From Cristatella mucedo (Eukaryota; Bryozoa; Phylactolaemata; Cristatellidae): a stretch of DNA of 64,000 nucleotides. The first letter of the stretch is position 1. Each line of letters begins with the position of its first letter. Below, one piece after another: positions 34,327 through 45,689 of the stretch. The position numbers and the translations under genes were made by a program. The DNA is taken from contig WPIO01000172.1 of assembly GCA_009760855.2 (NCBI GenBank), positions 154,001 to 218,000 of the forward strand, written 5' to 3'. Below the pieces are notes generated by a model that was not told the origin of the DNA, did no database searches, and saw only the letters and a list, made by a program, of their open reading frames with translations.

Positions 34327-34884
34327 TAGAACGGAAGGACCTGCAACTGGGTAGAAAAAGGATTAAGCTAGAAAAACAGGAGATATGTATACAGGGATTG
34401 GAAATTATCCAAGCCCTGCTGCATCTGGAGCAACTGCTTCAAATAATACGTTCATTTATAGGAGAGGCCTTATTAGTACTCTTGCTGATAACGTAGGAAC
34501 GTTTAGTATTTCACTTCCACTTTCATCTGTCTTGTTCCTGCACTGACATGAACAGAATACTGTAAAACAATCATTTTACCTAGAACTTACTCGTGTAGGA
34601 GGACAAGGCTATTATGCTATAATGACTGAGGCAACGGGACTTGCTGGTAATACTGCGAATTTCAATTGCTGCAGGAGGAGCAGTTGAAGGAGCTGAACTT
34701 AGAATAACCAACTAAAAAAACTAGAACTTTAAATGATGGTGATGTTTGGACTGCTTTTAAGATTGGTATGTCAAAAATAAGGCTCGTGGTTGCATGTGTT
34801 ACACCTGCTCTTAGTATTGAAAGGAGCTTAGCAGAAATCCCAAGCAAGAATGGAAAGACTCTAGCAATGGATTTCAAGAGTTAA
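34327..34884 (+). pseudogene. Decayed coding remnant, not LINE; possibly viral structural
   Basis: Open blocks of protein-like composition follow each other on the + strand in different frames: 34385-34546 (with NNTFIYRRGLISTLADN and FSISLPLSS), about 34567-34670 (LELTRVGGQGYYAIM) and 34711-34884 (MSKIRLVVACVTPALSIE), separated by stops and frame changes. It is rich in small and beta-forming residues, unlike the LINE proteins. The order of motifs reminds me of jelly-roll capsid-type proteins of Polinton-like elements, but this is an impression, not a match. It is broken by at least two frameshifts and flanked by L2-A on both sides. Confidence 0.35.
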
Positions 34885-34899
34885 TTATTATGAAACCAC

Positions 34900-35040
34900 G
34901 AGCTAATCACTCCACAGAATAAGCATTGCTTAAGGTGTACAACGACCTGCTTAGGAATGCACACAAGGGTAGTTTCTCGGCTTTTTTTGCTCAATCGTTC
35001 GGCAGCTTATGATACCATCAGTCACCAAGTTCTTCTTGAG
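34900..35040 (+). mobile_element. L2-A RT scrap
   Basis: Sense ANHSTE, LLKVYNDLLRNAHKG and a decayed AFDTIDHKVLLER block. Confidence 0.65.
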
Positions 35041-35164
35041 CGCCAATACCGAATCTCTGGAATTTTTCCACGATGCTTGCAGGCATATCCATCACCAGCT
35101 ACAGTTTCCCTGCGGCGTTTTAGGAGTCCAGCCGAAATAGAACTCCAAAAATCCTGGCTTACAA

Positions 35165-37660
35165 ATAGTGAGTGGAATCATTCTTAATAAACAACAAGAA
35201 TAACATAGTTGGAGGTGACATGCACAGGGTCAGCATGCAGGTGTGGTTAGTGGCAGCATGCACAGTGTCAGCACACATAAGCACGTCAAGACGAATCACA
35301 GGAACCCACTAAATGCTGTCCTAAATAGGTGTTTTTAAGTTCTTTTTAAATGTGGTCAAGTCAGGGGATGTTCTGACACAAGTAGGGATGGAGTTCCATG
35401 CTTTGGGAGCATACGAACTAAATGGTCTCCAAAGGATTTGAGGTTTGTACGAGGTTTGGTAAACTTTTAGATTCCGAAAAGCAGGTGGTTCGATGATAAG
35501 CCTAGATAGGATGATAATAAGATGATAGTTGGGGAATAGATCTGATAGATAGGCTAAAGCCAAATAATGAAGGGACCTAAGTGTGAGCTACAAAACCTTG
35601 TATTTGATCCGATCCTTGACTGGTAGCCAGTGCGGGTCGGCGAAAAGGGGTGTGATGTGACAACTGCGCTCACGGCCTACAAGCAAAGCTGCAGAGTTTT
35701 CCATCAGCTTTACGAGCCTGATTTCACATGCCGGTATGCCAGCAAGCAGCTAGTTACATAAGTCAAGAAGACGGGATATCACAAATGTATGGACTAACTT
35801 GTACGTGTTATTCTTATCTAAACAAGCGCGAATTTCACCAAGGTTATGTAGCTTAAAGTAGGCAGACTTTCGTTAGACCTATTCTTAAAAAGCCTGGATT
35901 AGACACAGAGGTTCTAGCAAGCTATCGCCCAGTTTCCCTTCTTCCATCTTTATAAAAGATTCTTGAAAAAACTGTTACTAAGCAGCTGGTTGAACGTATT
36001 GAAAATAATGGAATGTCAGAAACATTTCAATCAGGGTTCAAGAGGCAGCACTCTACTGAAACTGCTCTCCTCCGTGTTAACAATGACATTCTACGTGCCA
36101 ACAACGACGGGAATGTCACTGCCCTAGCTCTGCTAGATCTGTCTGCTGCCTTCGACACCATTGATCACGAAGTTCTGCTTGAACGATTGAGAACAGCGAT
36201 CGGTCTGGCATACGAAGCACTGGCGTGGTTTAAATCGTGCTTATCTGATCGTGTTCAATCCATGTCGTGTGGTGGTCAGGTCTCTGACATGAGAAGGGTC
36301 ACCTGTGGAGTCCCTCAAGGGTCTGTACTCGGTTCCTTGCTGTTCTCCATTTATACACAACCTCTGGGAAAAGTGATTAAGGCACATGGAATAGGATATC
36401 ACTTCTACGCTGACAATACTCAGTTGTATTTGTCATTTAAACCGTCGGAATCTGCTGCAGCAACTGAGAAACTGAATGCTTGCCTTGCCGATATTTGATC
36501 CTGGATATCGGAAAACTTCCTGACATTAAATGATGATAAAACCGAACTGCTGCTCATAGGACACCCTAAGCGTGTGGCTGAATTAAAGGGCTTTGCTGTG
36601 CTAATAGGGGATGCTATTGTGCGACCATCACCATGTGCTCGAAATTTAGTTGTCGTGTTCGACAGCTGCCTCAATTTCAAAAGCTTCATTCAGAAGACTG
36701 CCTCTACAGCTAGCCATCACATCCGATCCCTATCCAAGGTTAGGAGCTGTCTCCCACAGTGGCTTGTAAAAAATTTAACTAGCTCTTTAATTCTTTCTCG
36801 GCTTGATTATTGTTATTCCCTTTTGGCTGGGCTGCCAAAGAAAGCTATTATGCCACTGCAGTGGACTATGAATATGGCTGCAAGGCTAGTCTTCAAATCC
36901 CAGCGGTTTGAGCACACGTCTTCTTTGCTGGAAGAGCTAGGATGGTTGCCGGTTGAGCAAAGGATACAGAGCACAGTTCTCACGCTGACCCACAAGGCCC
37001 TCCACGGCTTGGCTCCTTCGTACTTAGCTGAACTGCTGCATCAGTTTCAGCCTGCTCGCGCCTTCAGGTCCTGTGTGGACAATAAATTAGCTTTCCCCTT
37101 TCGTCTGCTTAAAGACAGTTGGCGACAGAAGCTTTAGCTCTGCAGGTCCTAGACTGTGGAACTCGCTTCCACTATTCTTGCGAAACGACAACTACTCTCC
37201 TACTGCCGACTATGGCACATCCTTTTCAGCGGTCCTGAGCTGCTACTTCTATGCTACTCACTGCCTCAACTGCTCTCCTGACTCTACTATGCTTCCCACT
37301 TTCTTTTTGTTACGTGAGACGAAGTCTGTTGGCTACCGAATTCGTACCGAAAGCCGCTTAGGCTGTGAGTGTGCTATAGAAAACACTCCTGCGTAACACC
37401 CACATGGTCTTTATGACTTTGTGGAGTTACAGGCGGAGATACATTACATTGCATTACTTGATTGTGGAGCTGATGTGGTCATCTAAAGAAAGAACTTTAG
37501 AACATGATAACTAGATTTGGAGCTGATTCAACAGGAGATATTCTGGCTGAGCCGATTTTGAGCGTTAGCCTTTCCAATATTTGTCTCACTTGGCTCGCTA
37601 CTAACTTGGAAGTTAGTTTTATCAGCAGTTAATTTAAGTTAGAGACCGTGACCTTACATC
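35165..37660 (-). mobile_element. L2-A copy interrupted by L2-B
   Basis: Antisense L2-A 3'UTR and C-terminal region (35165-35869) continues at 37456-37660 in register (GGCAGACTT then GATTGTGGAGCTGATG). The hairpin tail is missing at 35165. The gap is filled by an L2-B insertion. Confidence 0.85.
35870..37455 (+). mobile_element. L2-B, 5'-truncated insertion
   Basis: Sense RT from VRPILKKPGLDTE through SMSCGGQVSDMRRVTCGVPQ, FYADNTQLYL (the second catalytic Asp of YADD is Asn here) to the C-terminus and ATTAC-type tail at 37440-37455. ACTT is repeated at 35866-35869 and 37456-37459. Frames 36013-36498 and 36574-37137 are its largest open parts. Confidence 0.92.
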
Positions 37661-37699
37661 CGATGTACCTAAGATATGGAACTTATTTCAGATGCACTT

Positions 37700-37935
37700 A
37701 TCGACTTCCTCTGGCTTGACGACATTGTAAAAGAAGCTTATGACGCACCTGTATATAACAGAATTCGGTTGACCTTTTTTATTCGTTTTCGGACAATTAC
37801 TTACTTTCACTCTACTTACTTCTTTCGGATGTTCCCACCAATCATTTGGTAATGCTTTTATACAGCATCTGTAAATTGCCAGTAAATAGATAGTTCTCTG
37901 AATTTTGTATATAAGTGTACGATTATTTTTGTTGT
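37700..37935 (+). mobile_element. L2-A2 3' end
   Basis: A remnant of the TTFKKKL block, then CCACCAATCATTTGGTAATGC and a decayed hairpin (AATTGCCAGTAAATAGATAG). Confidence 0.6.
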
Positions 37936-38519
37936 TGTTACCATTAACGAGTTAGACCTACCCGGTTCTCTAGACAGTCCAAAAATGAGCCGACCTGGCT
38001 GCTGCTAGGGTGGTCACTGTCATCGTTGAAGTTTTTTGCCATCAGTAACGACTTGTCACACATAAATATTTTCGTGAGGATCTCCAGAAACACCTCCAGC
38101 AAAGCTTAGAAATTGGGAACGAGAGGAATGGTGCATCGTGGAAGGCTTTATAGCAGGACGCAGCACTTCCTCCCCACTTCCTCCCCACGCTAGAGAGCGG
38201 CCTTGGGCGACTCCAAGCATGGTGTGGACCTTTACCTAATTTCTCAATGATACCTTCGGGTATTCCACTGCTATCTTTGCTGTGACTATTTATGAGCTGT
38301 CCTTGGATATGCTACACGAAACAAAACCTGCTTAGCTTAAGGTGAGATGTCTATCGGCAGGCCTTCCTCAGCGGGTCAGTAAGAACCTTCCTGCATCCTG
38401 CGTTCGCCCTATCAACAGCTCGGCTATCAAACCTACGACCCCTAAGTTTAAAGCACTAAATAGTACTCGTTGCGGTAGTAGCTCACCAGCCGTGGTCCAG
38501 CAGGTTGTGGAACTTCGAC
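37936..38519. other. Sequence upstream of L2-B, unassigned
   Basis: It may include the L2-B 5'UTR. CACTTCCTCCCCACTTCCTCCCCA-type 12-bp direct repeat at 38165-38190. The frame 38342-38629 (start MRCLSAGLPQ) runs into the L2-B 5' region; not recognised. Confidence 0.35.
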
Positions 38520-41425
38520 CGGCGGCTGTGACTAAGGTCCAATTCAAATTCGAAGGGCCCGCGTCAGCCGGGCCGAATACATGCCGACGTGATTACAAGC
38601 CACTTCATCGCTGTCGCCCAGTTGTTTGACAGCCTCTTTAAATCCGCCTACTAAATGTCCGCTCGCTAAAACCCAGGGGTTTACTTATAATAATAATAAT
38701 AATAATGTACTTGATAAAGCGCCCTCAGAGAACTTAATCTCTTTCTAGGCGCTTTACATTTGCTGCAAAGGGAAATGCAATTGAATGGTAAGTAAAATCA
38801 TGCTTGAAAAACGAACAAAATGAATAACATGGTTAAGGGTGACATGCACAGGGTCAGCATACAAATGTGGTTAGTGGCAGCATGCACAGTGTCAGCACAC
38901 ATAAGCACATCAAGGACGAATCACAGGGACCCACTAAATGCTGTCCTAAATAGGTGTGTTTTTAAGTTCCTTTTAAATGTGGTCAGGTCACGGGGTGTTG
39001 TGACGCAGGTCGGGAGGGAGTTCCAGGCTTTGGGAGCATACGAACTAAATGCACGGTGTCCAAAGGATTTAAGGTTTGTACGAGGTATTTCTAGACTGTT
39101 GGATTCCGAAAAGCAGGTGGTACGATGCTTGGCCTGATGGGGGAGTATATCTGAGAGGTAGGCTGGAGCCAAAGAATGAGGTGACCTAAAAGTGAGCGAC
39201 AAAACCTTGAAGTCAATCCGTTGCTTGACTGGTAGCCAGTGCAGGTCGGCGAGAAGTGGAATAATGTGGCAACTGCGAAGCTCACGACAGACAAGCCTAG
39301 CTGCAGAGTTTTGCACCAGCTGCAATCGCCTGATCGCACATGCTGGGAGGCCAGTAAGCAGTGAGTTGCAGAAGTCGAGACGAGATGTCACGAATGCATG
39401 GACCAACTTAGACGTGGTATCCTTATCTAAACAAGCCCGAATTTTAGCAATGTTATGAAGCTGAAAATAGGCAGATTTGACTGTGGAGCTGATATGGTCG
39501 TCTAACGAGAGGTCGCTTTGGATTATGACACCTAGATTTCGAGCTGATTCGACAGGAGATATGCATGCAGAGCCAATTTTGAGAGACAGCCTTTCCAATC
39601 TCTGAATCAAACTGGGTTTGCCTATAACTAGTAAGTTAGTTTTGTCATCGTTTACTTATCCATGATCAGGTGTCCAGGAGAAGCTAGATGCATTTCTGCT
39701 GACCAAAACTTGGATGTCGCCTTGTTCCAGTAGCTGTATGTCTGAGACCACTCCAACCGGGGTTCTCATTCTATCAGTCCATGCGTTCTGACAAGGTTGG
39801 TGGTGGGGTTGCCATTGTTGTTTGCAAATCGTTTTGCTATAAGATTAGCAGTTTTTCGCATGGGCCATCGTTTGAATCGGTTGCAATCAGGTCTTCATCA
39901 TAGACCATGCCTCTTTCTGTTATGATGTACCGTCCTCCTTTTGGTTATCTAAACTTGTTTATATAGGAGTTTTCCGAGTTCCTCGCTAAACTATTTGTGT
40001 GTGACAGGCCGTTACTGATTTCTTGAGACTTCAATATTCACGTTGACAACCCTATCAACGGCCACGTCCACTCATTTCTTGACTGTCTGGAGAATTTCGG
40101 TTTGGTCCAACACTTTAATCATGCTACCCACGTTGGTGGCCGAATTCTAGATCTCCTGATCACTAAGGATGTCCTCCCCACTGACCTTGTGGTATGCCCA
40201 CTAACATTCTCAGATCATTGTTTAGCCTCGTATACTGTTCGTGCTCTATTGTACGTGCAAGGTAATGTCGAACTTGTCTAGCGACGTAACTTACAAAGCA
40301 TTGACATAAACAAGTTTTTGAAATCTGTTTGTGGTACAGGTCTTCTTGATCTGCATTCAGACTCGACCGGAAGCCTCGATACCCTCACCGATGCGATGAA
40401 CATGATATTCAGGAGTGCTCTTAACCAGCATGCTCCCGTACACTCTATCCGTGTACAAAGTCGTGGAGATTCCTTTCAATTTACAAAAAACTCCCAAAGA
40501 TGCGCCGGGTTAAGCGCCGGCAGGAACGTCGCTTCAAGAAATCTGGGTCTGATGCAGATCCAGTCAATTTCAAAGACTTCCTTCGAGTTTACACCCGGAA
40601 GCTGAAAAAAGCCAGGGCTTCTTTTTTTTACTCGAAAGCTGAATTTCTGCCAGTAAACAGATTTATAAGACAAGTCAACCATTTACTGGCCAATCCTGAG
40701 AGGTCTGACTCCCCAGATATAAATAACTCAGCCAAAACGTTTGCAGCCTTCTTTACTGAAAAAATTGTGCACATTTGTGCCTCCATAAAGCCCCCTCCGA
40801 CTAAAGCAATTGCAGTATCACAACCTGTGACCTTCCTTAAAAGGTTTTCCAAGATTTCTGCATGCAATATGGTATATTGGTATATATTTTCTATTTCAAT
40901 TGGTATATATTTTCTAGACCTTAATAAGGTCTAGAAAAAAGAGCTCATCTCCTGAAGGCCCTATGCCATCATCTCTGTGGTCTTCACTGGCAGACCAACT
41001 TAGCCCTGCCATTACCGAGATTTTTAATGCGTCTTTGGGAAAAGGGGTCTTCCCCCACGTCCTTCAAATCGGCAATCGTTAGACCCATACTTAAAAAGCC
41101 TGGGTTAGATACAGAGGTCCTTGCAGTATTGCCAAGTATTGCCCAGTTTCCCTACTTCCTTTCTTGTAAAAGATTCTTGAAAAATTGTTGCTAAGCAACT
41201 GGTTGAACACATTGAAAAGAATTAAATGTCAAAAACATTCTAATCGGAGTTCAAGAGGCAGCATCCCACTGAAACTGCTCTCCTCCGTGTTAACAATGAC
41301 ATTCTACGTGGCAACAATGACGGGAACGTCACTGCCCTAGCTCTGCCAGATCTGTCAGCTGCCATCGACACAATTGATCACGACGTTCTACTGGAACGAT
41401 TGAGAAAAACGATCGGTCTGGCACA
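38520..41425 (+). mobile_element. L2-B copy with nested L2-A
   Basis: The 5' region (38520-38687) and the endonuclease (from 39659: TETW as TKTWMS, then LTFSDHCLA) are separated by an antisense L2-A insertion. Endonuclease, linker (40500-40934) and the start of RT follow, ending at IGLAQ near 41425. A TATATTTTCTATTTCAATTGG duplication interrupts the linker at 40873-40916. Confidence 0.9.
38688..39650 (-). mobile_element. L2-A insertion inside L2-B
   Basis: Antisense ATT repeat, hairpin (38707-38762), UTR and RT C-terminal region; the frame at 38921-39610 is open for 229 codons (from MIQRLERLSLKIGSACIS). TTTACTTA flanks it at 38680-38687 and 39651-39658. Confidence 0.93.
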
Positions 41426-41429
41426 ATAG

Positions 41430-41700
41430 GCTTGTGAGTCGGATGCAGAGTTATCTGAGCATGGTCAGAGGATAGGTACGTATGAGTGTCATCGTCGTAG
41501 AAATAAATCTCAAGCAGTGAGTTTGGCAAAAACATCGGGCAGAGGTAATAGAGGTAATTAATAGTGAGAAGAAGGGGTCTGAGACCGAATCCTGAGGTAA
41601 TGCATATTTTAATGGCTCCGTGGATGATGAGCAACTATTTGCATCAGCATACTGACATTTCTCATAGGCGGTGGACCTATCCCATTTTGGCACCGTGCAA
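41430..41700 (-). mobile_element. RT fragment of another CR1/L2 family
   Basis: Antisense remnants of LKYALPQDSVSDPFF (a GVPQGSVLGPLLF block) and IYFYDDDTHTYLSSD (YADD-box position reads YDDD). Sequence differs from L2-A and L2-B. Confidence 0.6.
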
Positions 41701-41726
41701 ATGATATTAATACAAGTTCCATGATA

Positions 41727-42295
41727 ATAATACATTTGTATAGCACCCTCAGAGAACTTAATCTCTTTCTAGGTACTTGACTTATGCTGCAAAGGAAGCA
41801 TCATCAGAGGTTAGTGTAAGCACACTCAATGACAGCAAGAATTAAATTGTCAGAGGTAACACGCATAGGGTCAGCATGCAAATATTGTCAGTGGCAGCAA
41901 GCACTGTGTCAGCAGACATAAGGACACAAAGGAATAAAATCATATGGACCCACTAAATGCTGTGATATATACATGCGTTTGTAGTTTCTTTTTAAATAAC
42001 GTCAACTCAGCGGATGTCGTGATGCCAGTCGGAAGCGAGTTCCGGGCTTTTTGAGCATACGAACTAACTAAGGCACGGTCTCCAAAGGATTTGAGGTTCG
42101 TACTCGGTGTAGCTAAGCAATCGGATTCAGAAAAGCGGGTTGATGGCACGACGCTTTAGCCTGGTGGGGAAGTAGATCTGATAGCCAGGCAATAGCCAAA
42201 TAATTGATGGACTTGAAAGTGAGCGACAGAGCCTCTAAGTCGATGAGTTGCTTGAATGACAGCCAGCTCAGTTCATCGAGGAAGAGCGGCCAGCG
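41727..42295 (-). mobile_element. L2-A3 variant, 3' end
   Basis: Antisense AAT repeat, hairpin (41735-41790), UTR containing CACTCAATGACAGCAAG (shared with 53290-53310 only) and C-terminal codons SDCLATPSTNLKSFGDRA. A separate subfamily of L2-A. Confidence 0.8.
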
Positions 42296-43234
42296 TTGTT
42301 CGTTTATCGCTGGACTTTAAGCCACTTCCTGTCCTCTCTTAGTGGTGCTTCAGGTCTCTTGTATTGAGTCCCTCGACTGTCAGCTACTATCGATGTTAGT
42401 AATCACTCGCACGCGAGATAAGCATTGTTTCCTATTTGTCAATTTTTTCCGTTTCTATCTCTTGCGACTTTCTTGCGTCAAGTGACTAACATTCATTTTG
42501 GCAGCCTAGATGGCCCATATTGTGAGCCAAATTTCTTACGTTGAGAGAATTATTTCCTGTCGAGGCCTGGGTGCATGCTCCCCCTCACATCAAAGTGTGT
42601 ATACTCGATCAGAAATTCTTATTTTGTTGTACTATCTCAATCCATCTTCTTACTAAATTATGTGCTCCTTAATGCACACGGATCTCATTTGACTACAGTA
42701 TGGTTTCTTCGTCATCAAAACCTGTCCGTGAATGCCAAAACTGTAAGACCTCTATGTTCTCAGCAACCAGATAGTATTTTTACGCTTGCACTCTCGACCT
42801 GGCGCTCGCCCTGGTGGAATGCTACAACTTTACGCATTAGCTTAAGTTTTGGATGAACATCTACCAAAACGTAATTTAGCCTTCTCTGAGATACCCTATA
42901 GTTTACACCAGTCTTTAAGCCAGCTAAGTCTGCTAATTTTAAGCTTGAAAAAAAATAGGATAATGCCCACATCCACAGTGGCAATTTCACCTTTGTCCAA
43001 CCTCTCAATCCTTCAGTAAGGCTGTCTATATCCTTACGGTATCAAGCAAGTCCCTATTCTTGCTGCATATTTCAAAGCCACGAAGAAGAAGCATTTGTAG
43101 AAAACCTTTTGTAAAGTACCGCTTAAATAAGAAAAGCACGAGGTACAATTAAGTAAGCATTTAGCAGGACCACTTGTTGACTTAAAATGCTATCGGTCAT
43201 CCGGGTGCCTTTAAAGTGTGGGCTACCTCAGGGT
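42296..43234. other. No recognised feature
   Basis: Overlapping frames at 42575-42856 (+) and 42760-43008 (-) have no domain, no splice support and no repeat partner in the window. Confidence 0.35.
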
Positions 43235-43400
43235 TCGGTCTCAGCTGATTTAACAGCCTCATTTGTAAAGCGTCAGAAGAGCCTATCACCGCCGCTTGCA
43301 GTGGACGATAAAGGAAGGATAGCCCACTGAAGGACTCGAATCCATGGCGGCGGCGGCTACAAATAGTCCCAACCTGGGAGCTACCATTTGCAGTAAAGCT
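43235..43400 (-). repeat. SINE2 family copy (tRNA-like)
   Basis: CTGATTTAACAGCCTC start; in reverse GGATTCGAGTCC is a perfect B-box core (43334-43345). Shares CGCTTGCAGTGGA with 48411-48530. Confidence 0.55.
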
Positions 43401-44499
43401 AACGCCGACTAGCAGCTTTTTTAGTAAATTAAAAAGATACGTAGAAAATTTAGGGAATTTCAAAAGGGCCGATAACTGTGCCTAATGCTAATCTTCATCA
43501 AACCGATCAGGGGCGTGCTGACACCCTAGTTATCCGGGCAACGATATCGTAGCTAGGATCTAATTTTCAGCCGGCCTCTTGGCACCCATCGCCATATTTC
43601 CATCCCGGAACGCTGGTTAATATCCTTCTAGTTCGGCTGCTTTTCTAGTCATCCGAGATGGCCGATAAAGAGGATCATGTCTATATGGCCAAGCTTGCAG
43701 AGTGCTATGGCGATATGTAGGTCCTGTCTTGTAGCTATTGGATATCAAAGTACGAACTGCAAGGATAAGGATGCAAGATTTGGGTAATACACCTACAATT
43801 ACTCAAAATTATAGCCACCTTTAAAAATGGCTGCTCCAAAAATATAATCGAGAAACGACCATTTCATCAGATCATAATGGCACTTGAAAGCTGAGCATGA
43901 GACGGATTTTTAAAGCACCAATCTATTGAGGATTATTTATTTTTCCCTGGAAAAGCCTGCATATTACGAAAAAGGTCGCCAAATTGTTAGTTCCACGAGG
44001 GGGTGAATTTTTGGCACGTCACGAGGCTGGACACGTACGATCAGATGGCCACTAAGGTGTAACGCGAGGAACATTGTGAATATTAGAGCACTGCAAATGT
44101 TTTGCAGTTGACTTGGTCTTTCCTGCACTAATCTTAGCAGAGAAAAAAGCTCTTCTAAAGTTGGAGGCGTTAAAGGAAAGGATGGTTTTTCTTTGTCACG
44201 AGTTAATGCTCAAAGTCTGCAAGCATCGTCCACAAAGCGAGTTTTCTGTGATACGTCTGAAGGCGAGTAGATGAGGCTGATTCTTGAGTCGCAAAGACGA
44301 ACCCGCTTCTGTCCGCAAAAAATTGACTAAGCCGTTTACATAGGAACAAGGCGGCTTGCATCTACTAGACCACTGAAGATTTGTTTGTAGGGCAGCATAG
44401 TGACGAAGACAAAATTCGCGATGTTTGATAACTGCTAGACAACGCTCGACATGTGTCGGCAAACCGACGAATCCTTCTCACCCATACTTTTGCAGCCAA
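43401..44499. other. Mostly unassigned; decayed transposon upstream part
   Basis: No intact frame. The right part (from about 44400) may be the decayed N-terminal half of the Tc1 transposase that follows; the rest shows nothing I can name. Confidence 0.3.
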
Positions 44500-44886
44500 C
44501 TTTCACATTTGGGTTAAAGGTGTACTGACATACCGATGCTTCACCAAAATGGCGTCAGAGTCCCACAGTAAGCATAATGGCCAGACAGTTATTTGTTGAC
44601 AGTCTTCAAAATGTCGAACTCCCAAGTGCAATATCACTTTGCCGACTAGGCTATATTTCGCAGCACGACAGTGACCCAAAACGCACAGCCGATAAAGTTA
44701 AGTTATTTTTTACTAACTTATTTAGATATGTTACCCTCCTGTGACGACTGGCCGAGTCAGTCTCCGTGCCTAAACCTAACCGAGTATTTTTTAGATGAGG
44801 TCAAGCAAAGGTTAGGGCAACTAGCCGCCCTTATTACATGTGCCGATATGCTTTTTGGTACGTCCATTGAACCTCGGGCAGCATAA
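44500..44886 (+). pseudogene. Tc1/mariner transposase remnant
   Basis: The C-terminal catalytic part of a Tc1-type DDE transposase in two frames: QHDSDPKRTADKVK (the QQDNDPKHT signature, second Asp) near 44660-44700, then a frameshift to DDWPSQSPCLNLTEYFLDE (the WPSQSPDLNPIE signature with the third acidic residue) in 44739-44796. No terminal inverted repeats seen. Confidence 0.75.
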
Positions 44887-44943
44887 AGGCCTTTTTTCGA
44901 GCACTTGATCAGCTCTGTGCATGGGCGTGTCCTTCAGATTATA

Positions 44944-45075
44944 TAATTCATTTGTATAGCGCCCCAACAGAACTTAATCTCCTCACAGGCGCTTCACATA
45001 TGCCTCGGGGCTCGAGCCCACGACCTCAGCAGACGTTGGTCGGGGCTAGCACCTTAACCGCTAGACCAAACCAGG
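44944..45075 (-). mobile_element. SINE1, best copy
   Basis: On the minus strand: A-box TGGTCTAGCGG (45058-45068; fits TRGYNNANNGG), B-box GGGCTCGAGCCCC (45007-45019), then GTGAAGCGCCTGTGAGGAGA and GGGGCGCTATACAAATGAAT, the L2-A hairpin and the L2-A2-type end. About 130 bp, full length. Confidence 0.8.
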
Positions 45076-45195
45076 TTGGTGGGTGTATGGGTGTTGCAAT
45101 GTCAAATTAACTTAAAAAATTTAGCATGCCGCGTGGTAACTGCAAAATATATTTTCTGTTTTAATTCTAATTGGTGCTTATACTTACGGTCTCAG

Positions 45196-45241
45196 CAACA
45201 TTGTAAATTTACTCAAAATGCGAGTATTAGGCAGCCATCAG
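45196..45241 (+). CDS. Small linker exon of CARD gene
   Basis: A 46-bp exon with near-ideal borders: long pyrimidine tract then GGTCTCAG (45188-45195) and CAG|GTAAGG at 45241/45242. It starts in phase 0, matching the end of CARD-1, and leaves one base that completes a GAT codon with the next exon. Peptide QHCKFTQNASIRQPS. The exon was found because this exact phase was required. Confidence 0.6.
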
Positions 45242-45308
45242 GTAAGGATGGCTTTCTCTACTGTCCAAATACTTATGCGTTTGAGTGTACGTATATCTGT
45301 AAATAATA

Positions 45309-45355
45309 TATGTGTGTGTGTGTCTGCATGCGTGTGTATTTGTGCGTGCTTATAT
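45309..45355 (+). repeat. GT-rich microsatellite
   Basis: TGTGTGTGTGTGTC and TGCGTGTGTATTTGTGCGTG. Confidence 0.85.
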
Positions 45356-45482
45356 TGTAGGCATGATGATGGTAATAATAATTATTTTAGCAGTGATTAC
45401 CGAAGTGTTCTGCAGTAGGTATTTTGTAATAAAAGCTCGCAATGCTATGTAATGACTGTTACTCTTGGGCGTGTCATTACAG

Positions 45483-45682
45483 ATGCACGGCTGCATCTTA
45501 CTTCGACTTCGGATATGATCGGATCCGGCAATAGTGCAATGCAAATTACCTCTGAAGCTAATCTGCTGCAAAAGATCGACTGCCCCGAAAAAGAGCTGGA
45601 GGCTAAAGAGCATAAGACTCCAAGTCAGAGACTCCAAGACCGTACAAACGGCTCAGAACATGGTCATTCTTACAGCAGCACA
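45483..45682 (+). CDS. Linker exon of CARD gene
   Basis: Acceptor GTGTCATTACAG at 45471-45482, donor ACA|GTAAGG at 45682/45683. Opens with the last two bases of a codon and ends in phase 0. The 66 codons are polar and probably unstructured (ITSEANLLQKIDCPEKELEA, SQRLQDRTNGSEHGHSYSST), fitting a spacer between two death-fold domains. Confidence 0.65.
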
Positions 45683-45689
45683 GTAAGGA

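Noticed and set aside
41430-41700. Independent YDDD-type reverse transcriptase gene
   Set aside because: Too short and frameshifted; flanking blocks show a decayed CR1/L2 RT.
42575-43008. Overlapping frames of 93 (+) and 82 (-) codons
   Set aside because: No recognisable motif on either strand and no flanking splice signals.
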